Assembly: GCA_037043455.1 (NCBI GenBank)
Contig: JAWPHD010004364.1
Span: 62,001-126,000, forward strand
DNA from: Cyrtodaria siliqua
Taxonomy: Eukaryota; Mollusca; Bivalvia; Adapedonta; Hiatellidae
Length of the DNA: 64,000 bases
Direction: 5' to 3'
The translations under genes and the position numbers were made by a program. Under the pieces are notes generated by a model, which did not search any database, had not been told where the DNA came from, and was given only the letters and a program-made list of their open reading frames with translations. The first letter of the stretch is position 1. Each line of letters begins with the position of its first letter. Positions 56,690-64,000 of the stretch are shown piece after piece.

Positions 56690-57135
56690 TGATTAATAGT
56701 AAAATTGTGAATGTATTGCCTTTGTAAATGAATTGCTGCTGTAAATGCATTGCCTTTGTAAATGTATTGCCTGTATAAATGTATTGCCTTTGTAAATGTA
56801 ATGCCTTTGTAAATGTACTGCTGTATAAATGTATTGCCTTTGTAAATGTAATGCCTTTGTAAATGTATTGCCTGTATAAATGTATTGCCTTTGTAAATGT
56901 AATGCCTTTGTAAATGTATTGCCTGTATAAATGTATTGCCTTTGTAAATGTAATGCCTTTGTAAATGTATTGCCTGTATAAATGTATTGCCTTTGTAAAT
57001 GTTATGCCTTTGTAAATATACTGCTGTATAAATATATTGCCTGTATAAATGTATTGGCTTTGTAAATATATTTCATGTATAAATGTATTGCCTTTGTAAA
57101 TGTAACGCCTTTGTAAATATATTGCCTGTATAAAT
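56690..57135. repeat. Minisatellite of TGTAAATGTATTGCCTT units
   Basis: Two 17-bp variants (TTTGTAAATGTAATGCC and GTATAAATGTATTGCC) alternate, giving a higher-order unit of about 50 bp repeated around eight times. It ends exactly where MITE-A copy 3 begins. Confidence 0.92.
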
Positions 57136-57365
57136 GTTATTACGTGGTCCCGCCTTAATTCCGATGGGAAAGCTTATATAAGCAGGGTTTTATAACGGAT
57201 ATTTCGACAATAAAACATGTTTAAAAACATTTTTGTACTTGAAAAATGTGATAACCTGTTTAAAATTACCTGTTAAATGTTTTAATTTTACAATATGCAA
57301 ACCGTTTAAGCCTAAATTAAGTTTGTTTTTGTTGTACCCCTAGCCAACGCCGTATTCGCTTCTTG
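57136..57365. mobile_element. MITE family A, copy 3, truncated
   Basis: GTTATTACGTGGTCCCGCC starts the copy, and it follows the reverse complement of copy 1 (AAAACATGTTTAAAAACAT, TTTAAAATTACCTG) to CGCTTCTTGGG. About 35 bp of the far end, including the second inverted terminus, are missing. Confidence 0.82.
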
Positions 57366-57659
57366 GGTTCCAAATAATGCAAGTTCTTGCATTTCAAGAT
57401 AGAACTGCAATCGGGGAATGTAAATACCCTCGATCATAGATCTACATGTACCTGTATATCCATGCCTCGATGTACATTTTAGAACGTGATTATCAGACAC
57501 ATCTCTTGTCTGGAATGTAATAGGTAACCATTCTTCTTGTAAATGGTAGACAACAACATGTTACTGTTTCTGGCCGTTACCTAAACAGATACAGTTTTAA
57601 ATGTTAAATATAGCACTTTTCATGGTGTCATGACAACGTCGCCACATTCAATGCGTCAA
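57366..57659. other. No recognised feature
   Basis: Nothing recognised. Confidence 0.4.
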
Positions 57660-58133
57660 GTCAACACACCCATTGATTGTTGCATTGAGTTGTGTGTGAA
57701 TTAAAATTTAAATGCCATGTTGTCATTCATATCTGGGCCCAAATTAAAAATGAGTAACTTACATTCTCATTACAAATGACATGTATGCTGCCAAAAAAAT
57801 CCACAGAAAAATGGGGGTCATGTATCTTCTAAGAAAGAACTTGTCTCATAAATGAATGGTCCCTTTAAAAACATAAACACTGAGATGCCATAATCTTGTA
57901 TTCATACACTCATTTCCATATAAGCAAAATAAATTCAAAACTCACAATTTTAACATGGCAATGCTTGAAAAATGTAACAAATAGATCAACAATGTGATAT
58001 AAACCAAAAATAGCACTTTAAATTAGTGAAAATGCCTTTTTTTACAAAAAGAAATGAGAATTATTTATTGACGCCATTATGCGATACCCCAGGCCGACAC
58101 TTCCTGTATTGCAATGGGTGTACTACACCTATA
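57660..58133 (+). repeat. Duplicated block E, copy 1
   Basis: Near-identical to 58989-59469 over about 470 bp (AACACACCCATTGATTGTTG to GGTGTACTACACCT), with only a few substitutions and short indels. This copy lacks the leading AGGTGT, so its left inverted terminus is missing. Confidence 0.93.
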
Positions 58134-58988
58134 AGAATACTTAACTATGAGTGAATTTTCAAAGCAGCTATTCTGACAAAGCCTAGACTATAACGCATTA
58201 AAGAAAGAAAAGTTGTCGCATTTCGACTAAGAATCGATCAAGATATACGCGTTTCAAAAGAGAACAGAGCGGTCGACAGCGTCAAAAATCAGAATACTTT
58301 TTTCAGTTTTAACCTGCCTTAACTGTTTTATAAAATGACATTGGGCATACCTATACTTGATATAATTGATTAGATGCTTCATATAGTCAATAAACATGAA
58401 GAAATCAAGAGGTTTAGCAACCAAAACTGCTCCTTGAATGCAAAATGTGCTGATTTTCATGCCAGCATCCAATTTTCAAGGCAATTTTTCACTTTTAGTG
58501 GCATCATACCTTAATTTGGTAACACTATGTGAATATACAGGCATAACGAATACTCCTAAATGCAAGTCTGGTACTAGCTTTGTGATTAAAAGCCAAGTTT
58601 TAATGACTGGGCAGCATACTCTGTCTTCAGTTCACTCTGACATTATCTCAGTAAACCCAATTTTAGGGGGTATGGGGAAGGATTTTGTGGTGTCATACCT
58701 ATAAAAGCAGGATTTTAAAAATAGTAGTACTAAATTATGATGACAAATACACATATCTACATGTTGATACCAAACAAGCCTAGTTTTAGTGGGAAATGTT
58801 TCTCCAGGCCATCATTTAAAGACTTGAAAAATCTGAAACTCCAAATAACGGCTTTCCGCGGCGAAAAATAGCAAAAAAAAATTCAAAACCAGTTTTAAAA
58901 GAGTGTAAAGTGTTTTTTTGAAGATAAATAATCATTCCAAAAGGAAAAATGCCAGATAAGAAGCTGAGAGAAAATGACAATTCACAGA
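58134..58988. other. Spacer between the E copies
   Basis: The spacer begins ATAAGAATAC and ends CCGCCTTAT, so its edges are themselves weakly inverted (ATAAG / CTTAT). An 88-codon open frame (58438-58704) has no recognised motif. No primer-binding site or polypurine tract is evident, which argues against an LTR element. Confidence 0.45.
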
Positions 58989-59469
58989 TACCGCCTTATA
59001 GGTGTAACACACCCATTGATTGTTGCATTGTGTGTGAATCAAAATTTAAATGCCATGTTGTCATTCATATCTGGGCCCAAATTAAAAATGAATAACTTAC
59101 ATTCTCATCACAAATGACATGTATGCTGCCAAAAAATCCACAGAAAAATGGGGGTCATGTATCTTCTAAGAAAGAACTTGTCTCATGAATGAATGGTCCC
59201 TTTAAAAACATAAACACTGAGATGCCATAATATTGTATTCATACACTCATTTCCATACAAGCAAAATAAATTCAAAACTCACAATTTTAACATGGCAATG
59301 CTTGAAAAATGTAACAAATAGATCAACAATGTGATATAAACCAAAAATAGCACTTTAAATTAGTGAAAATGCCTTTTTTTACAAAAAGAAATGAGAATTA
59401 TTTATTGACGCCATTATGCGATACCCCAGGCCGACACTTCCTGTATTGCAATAGGTGTACTACACCTCA
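58989..59469 (+). mobile_element. Block E, copy 2, with inverted termini
   Basis: Starts AGGTGTAACACACCCATTG and ends GCAATAGGTGTACTACACCT, roughly mirrored ends of about 20 bp, which suggests a MITE. The interior is AT-rich and non-coding. Confidence 0.75.
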
Positions 59470-59569
59470 AGGCGCTTAACCCGCATGCAATTCGTCACGT
59501 TTAACAGTGTAATCAAATAACGTAGAGCGATGATTGTCATGACAGCGAAGTCACATTCAATACTTCAAA

Positions 59570-59622
59570 CCGATAATAATAATAGTAATAATAATATTAA
59601 TAATAATAATAATAATAAAACT
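59570..59622. repeat. AAT trinucleotide microsatellite
   Basis: AATAATAATAATAGTAATAA and similar triplets. Confidence 0.93.
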
Positions 59623-59649
59623 AGATTTTGATCAGAGACCTGATCAAAT

Positions 59650-60988
59650 GGGCTTTCCTGTCATGACGTCACAACTGTCAGAGTTGTCGAAGATGAAGAT
59701 ATTGATTGATTTATCACGAAAATAACTTCGAATATGCAATCAGTGAAAAAAACGAATTTCTGAATATTTTGACGTCACTGACGTCATGACGTCGTTATAC
59801 CGCATGACGTTCTTTCACAACCGGATTCTGAACTCTACAATCTGTGAAAGTTTTATTCAAATCCGATAATAGATAGAGAAGATATAGACAAAACAACAGT
59901 TCATTTATGACGTCACTGGCGGCCATCTTTGATGACGACATGACAACATTCCACATTATAGCACAACTGAACTTTGATATCTACAAACTGTGAAAGTTTT
60001 ATCAAACTCCGATGATAAATGAAGGAGATATGGCGATTACAATATTTCTTAAATGACGTCATTGGCGGCCATTTGGGATGACGTCACGATGCTAAAACTG
60101 TTAGCGTCAACTGAGACAATGGCACTGATGGATTATGCAGTAAAACAACTTCAAAAATGCAATCAGTGAAAAAAATGGATTTTCATAACATTATGACGTC
60201 ATTGACGTCAAGACGTTATTACCTAGAGACAAGTTTTTACATTCTTGCACAACTAGACCTTGAACTCTACAATCTTGGAAAGTTTCATTCAAATCAGACT
60301 ATAAATATTTGAGATCTAGCGCTAACAAAATTTGTATCATGGTGTCACTGGCGGCCATCTTGGATGACGTCATGAATTTTTTTTGACATTTTTGCACAAC
60401 TCAATCTAATTCCCTACAGGATGTGAAAGTTGCATCAAAATCCGATGATAAATGAAGGAGATATAGCGATTACAAGATTTCTTAAATGACGTCATTGGCG
60501 GCCATTTTGAATGACGTCATGACGTTAAAACTGTCAGCGCCGACTGAAACAATGACACTGATGGATTATGCAGTAAAAAAACAATAAAAATGCTATAACT
60601 GAAAAAAACGACTTTTCATAACCTTGTGACGTCACTGACGTCAAGACGTTATGACATAGAGACACGTTTTTACATTCTTGCACAACTGGACCCTAAACCC
60701 TACAATCTGTGAAAGTTTCAATTAAATCGCATCGTAAATGCATGAGATACAGCGATAACAAGATTTGCCTACAAACACCAGTGGCGGCCATCTTGGATGA
60801 CGTCATGACCCCAAAAGTTTCGGGACACTATTCCAGCCTGAGCTGTATCACTGTATAAAATTTAGAGACCAGGCGACCAGTCTTACTATTGAAAGTGGCT
60901 GACAGAAGAAGAAGAACAAGAAGAGGAATAATAATAAGAATAAACAGAACGAACACAAGAGGTCTTTCCACTGAAAGGTGGAAAGCCC
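59650..60988. mobile_element. CRE-rich repetitive element with GGGCTTTCC ends
   Basis: It begins GGGCTTTCCTGTCATGACGT and ends GGTGGAAAGCCC, giving 9-bp inverted termini. Between them are three tandem units of about 430 bp, each holding CACTGATGGATTATGCAGTA (or a relative), TGACGTCACTGACGTCA, ACATTCTTGCACAACT, ACAATCTGTGAAAGTTTCAT and two GGCGGCCAT phrases. More than ten perfect TGACGTCA palindromes occur. The units end in CACTATTCCAGCCTGAG, then an AAG-rich tract. Non-coding. Confidence 0.8.
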
Positions 60989-61119
60989 TAATAATATAAT
61001 AATAAACAGTGTTTATTTTTATTCAGTCTTTAATCTCAGACACCGGCACGTATCACAGGCATTAACCAGTATAATTGCAATATCAAAAATCAACAGGAAG
61101 CAAACGAATATGCAATGCA

Positions 61120-61490
61120 TCAGATGGCCATTATGAATGGAACACTAAATGCAGTTGCTTTGATATTATCTAAACTCTTTACCACAATATCAAATAAAAG
61201 AATTGTGACCTTTTGTGATAATAATGTTTTATTTGATGCCCAATTTGGATTCGGGAAAGGGCGCTCAACCACTGATGCATTGTTTGTCTTACTATATACT
61301 CAAAAATATCTGAATGATAAGAAAAGGCTATATTGTTTGTAGATCTGAAGAAATATTTTGACAATTTATAGAAACGCATTATGGTTGAAACTTTACACAA
61401 TGGGGATACAGGGTAAATTGTTAAGAATAATAAACTAAATGTATGAAAAAGTCATATCATGTGTAAGACAATGTCAAAACTATATATCAG
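61120..61490 (+). pseudogene. LINE reverse transcriptase fragment
   Basis: Codons read LILSKLFTTISNKRIVTFC, DAQFGFGKGRSTTDALFVL and YLNDKKRLYC (fingers), then with a frame change LFVDLKKYFDNL (motif A), LWLKLYTMGIQGKLLRII and MYEKVISCVRQCQNY. It lies exactly between two copies of the GGGCTTTCC element and is cut at both ends. Confidence 0.72.
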
Positions 61491-61505
61491 AACCTGATCA
61501 AACAT

Positions 61506-62411
61506 GGGCTTTCCATGTCATGCTTAACATGTAAAATCATACTCAATGACGTCATGGCGTCACAATCAATGATCAGTGACGATAAAGACAATGATGATAG
61601 ATCTTGATTGATTTACTGTAAAACTGACGGAGAAAAGTTAGAAAGGGAACGTCCTCTCTCAGCAACATCATCTCACACCGACATAGTAACCCGAAATCCT
61701 CCCCACCCCCACCCCCAACCTCCTCCTCCCGCAGTACTCACCCATCAAGAAAAAAAAATGAAATCGTTCTTAATTATGAAAAAACATGCCCGATTTACTC
61801 GCATCTTTGGTCAGGTCGGGCTAAAAAGATGCGCACAGAAAAAAAAATATCCTTAGACACTGTGTTTGTAAGTGACGTCAGGTAAACAACTGTGTCACAT
61901 AACACAACACGTGATCAACCTAAACATTCTTACCATCCGCAGTATGATGTTGCATAACAAGCGATAAACCCAAAAAAGTAAACCATCCGCCGTATGATCT
62001 TACGCAACAAGTGATAAGGAAAAACAGTTATAACAATAATTTCCATTTTTACATAGTTATATAGGAAAAAATGTAAAATCATACTGGATGACGCAAAACG
62101 TCACAATGATGATTGATGATAAAAACAACGACTGTGATTGATGAACAGGCTAAACTGATTAAAACATAAAATCTGCACAAAAATGACTTTTTATGACTTA
62201 TGACGTCAAACACCGACGTCACATTTAACGACGTCATTTTATATTCTTGCACAACTAGATCCTGAACTTTACAATCTGTGAAAGTTTCATTCAAATCCAA
62301 TCGTAAATGCATGAGCTACAGTGATAACAAGATTTTCATATAAACGCCAGCGGCGGCCATCTTGGATGACGTCATCACCCCAAAAGCTTCGGGGCACTAT
62401 TCCAGCCTGAG
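61506..62411. mobile_element. Second CRE-rich element, partial
   Basis: GGGCTTTCCATGTCATGCTT opens it. ACTTATGACGTCAAACACCG, ATTCTTGCACAACTAGATCC, GCGGCGGCCATCTTGGATGA and CACTATTCCAGCCTGAGAAG match the first element in order. The middle (61610-62040) is unrelated and holds a C-rich patch (CCCCACCCCCACCCCCAACC). It runs into the GAA tract and no closing GGAAAGCCC is seen. Confidence 0.65.
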
Positions 62412-62712
62412 AAGAAAAAGAAGAAGAAAAAGAAGAAGAAGAAAAAGAAGAAAAAAAAGAAAAAGAAGAAGAAAAAGAAAAAGAAGAAAAATAAGAAAAA
62501 GAAGAAAAAGAAGAAAAAGAAGAAGAAAAAGAAAAAGAAGAAAAAGAAAAAGAAGAAAAAGAAGAAAAAGAAAAAGAAGAAAAAGAAAAAGAAAAAGAAG
62601 AAAAAGAAAAAGAAAAAGAAGAAAAAGAAAAAGAAAAAGAAGAAGAAGAAAAAGAAAAAGAAAAAGAAAAAGAAAAAGAAGAAAAAGAAGAAGAAGAAGA
62701 AGAAGAAGAATA
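62412..62712 (+). repeat. 300-bp GAA/GAAAAA purine tract
   Basis: Almost pure purine, built of AAGAAGAAAAAG-type words. It begins at the end of the CRE-rich element (GCCTGAG), where the first element also has a short AAG-rich run. The Lys/Arg open frame through it is an artefact. Confidence 0.97.
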
Positions 62713-63080
62713 TTAGTTTTACTTACATTTCGAAAAAAAAGATTAATAATATATTTATATTAATAATTGGGGTACTCCTTTTAGGGCCTCATTTCACCAG
62801 GAGACATTGGTCCATGGCGTGTCTTCTGTTTTTATTTAAAGGGAATACCTCAAGGTTCAAACATGCAAAGTTTCATGCTTTCTTCCGGAAGTCCACAATT
62901 ATTTCTATACATACCACACTATAGCTCTCACATTCTTTCAGAGGGCGTGATTTTCCCAGTGAAATCTTGAGAATGATAAACTGGACAACTTAAACTGAAT
63001 ACACTTACAAAACGATCAGGTTTTGGCGATGTTTTTGTTTCGACAAATATCATTTACAGTGCAATAGCTGAAGTATATAT
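62713..63080. other. No recognised feature
   Basis: Nothing recognised. Confidence 0.4.
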
Positions 63081-63217
63081 ACGGAGGGAAAAAAGTTCAT
63101 CAAGTTTTTGTTGCACCCTGGAAATAATACATGTTTGGTTGTAAAGTAAAAAAACTACTGCCATAGACACAGTATTTTATTTCGTCTTAAAAACTTGATA
63201 AACTTTTTTCCCTCAGT
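63081..63217. mobile_element. Short MITE with mariner-like features
   Basis: ACGGAGGGAAAAAAGTTCAT then CAAGTTTTT is mirrored by AAAAACTTGATAAACTTTTT and CCCTCAGT. Both ends are flanked by TA (63079-63080 and 63218-63219). Total about 137 bp; Tc1/mariner superfamily elements duplicate TA. Non-coding. Confidence 0.75.
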
Positions 63218-64000
63218 ATGTGTGTAATAATTTCACGCATATCACCTATTATGTGTATCTTATGACATACTAGTCATTAACAGTATTCTTAATCTTGATT
63301 TTTTTAAAAACTAGCGGCGTCCCGTTAGTTTTTCCACATAAATTGCATTTGTTCAATCATTAATGTTAATTATAAGAATTGTATTAAGCCATTTGTTTTT
63401 GCATATTATTAATTGTTGATATACCCACTAAGTAAGCAACTGGTACATATCAAGGACGGATTACCAGGCTCGTCATAGTGTTTGCTAAATGCTCTTAAAA
63501 TCCGAAACTCCAATGCCCTTAGACTAAGGATCACATTTTAGGAGTACACTGGCTGAGGCATCAAAAGGCATCAAAAGGATATCATGAACGTATTCGGTGT
63601 AAAATATCCTGCTCTAGTCGTTGTAGGAGCTTAAAAGTCAACTCCCTTAGTTTGGTAAAGATCAAATAATAAATGAAGGTGTTAGAATGTTCACAACGCA
63701 AAATATGGCATTTGTCAGCAAATCAAGGGCCATAACTTCGGTGAAACTAATATACAATTGCCAGTGTGAATGTCAGTTGAAATTAAAGGGCACAAATTAC
63801 CACTTTCATATGTGTTCTACCAAGGTAACCTTCATGACTATCGCGTATACATTTATTAAAGGTTGAATACATTTAGCAAAGAACTGACGCAACTTTAATA
63901 TAAATAGCACGTGTCCCGTAAAATAGCTTGAAAATATCCGGTAAATACAAATTAAAAGATGTTCAACATAATTATATGTTGAACGCAAAGAGTGAGTTCG
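63218..64000. other. Unassigned sequence with a MITE-C fragment
   Basis: 63289-63430 (CTTAATCTTGATTTTTTTAA, AACTAGCGGCGTCCCGTTAG) is a partial MITE-C arm. GGGCCATAACTTCGG at 63728 is akin to the window start. No gene is recognised. Confidence 0.5.

Noticed and set aside
58438..58704. 88-codon frame between the E duplicates
   Set aside because: No recognisable domain and no retroelement hallmarks around it.
57660..59469. LTR retrotransposon
   Set aside because: Direct repeats are present, but no primer-binding site, polypurine tract, matching target duplication or coding sequence is seen.
62362..62763. 133-codon Lys/Arg-rich open frame
   Set aside because: It is the translation of a GAA/AAG purine tract; no natural protein start or context.

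Overview
The window is animal nuclear DNA: AT-rich, almost gene-free, and packed with transposon remains, tRNA-headed SINEs, long hairpins and tandem arrays. The repeat types (tRNA-headed SINEs with short A/T-rich tails, TTAA-flanked miniature elements, Penelope-like retroelement pieces, arrays carrying GGCGGCCATCTTGGATG, GGGCCATAACTT repeats) suggest a marine invertebrate, most likely a bivalve mollusc. That assignment is inference; no mitochondrial or rRNA marker is present.

One intact host gene is visible: an intronless coding region of 489 codons on the minus strand (25976-27445) for a Golgi type II membrane glycosyltransferase of the beta-1,3-galactosyltransferase family (GT31). A likely 5'UTR splice acceptor lies just upstream and a poly(A) signal downstream.

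Layout. 1-4.8 kb: a 21-bp palindromic array, two copies of one inverted-repeat element, a SINE, LINE debris and Penelope-like pieces. 4.9-16.0 kb: an 11.1-kb segment bounded by long inverted arms that begin and end with perfect hairpins; one arm carries a TTAA-flanked insertion absent from the other, and the middle holds SINEs, a palindromic MITE, an array of SINE 3' tails and a 79-bp array. 16-21 kb: a retroposed SINE with exact 13-bp target duplications and a 2.2-kb inverted-repeat element. 21.3-25.4 kb: a minus-strand LINE split by an 825-bp palindromic element made of about 36 half-palindrome units, then a 318-bp array. 25.5-27.7 kb: the GT31 gene. 27.8-34.3 kb: a LINE remnant inside inverted repeats, and two direct copies of a MITE. 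34.9-49 kb: Penelope-like pieces, two adjacent LINEs (one nearly complete over the reverse transcriptase region) and a series of long hairpins. 50.3-64 kb: a 2.4-kb 20-bp satellite, nested MITEs, a near-identical 480-bp duplication, CRE-rich arrays and a 300-bp GAA-type tract.

Most informative for follow-up are two elements (22347-23171 and 55397-55999) that look like one class: both begin TATGG, carry perfect 33-39 bp terminal inverted repeats, have 6-bp target duplications (GATGGT, GGTTTC), contain short inverted motifs and encode no protein. The 11.1-kb inverted structure and the spread of long hairpins come next.
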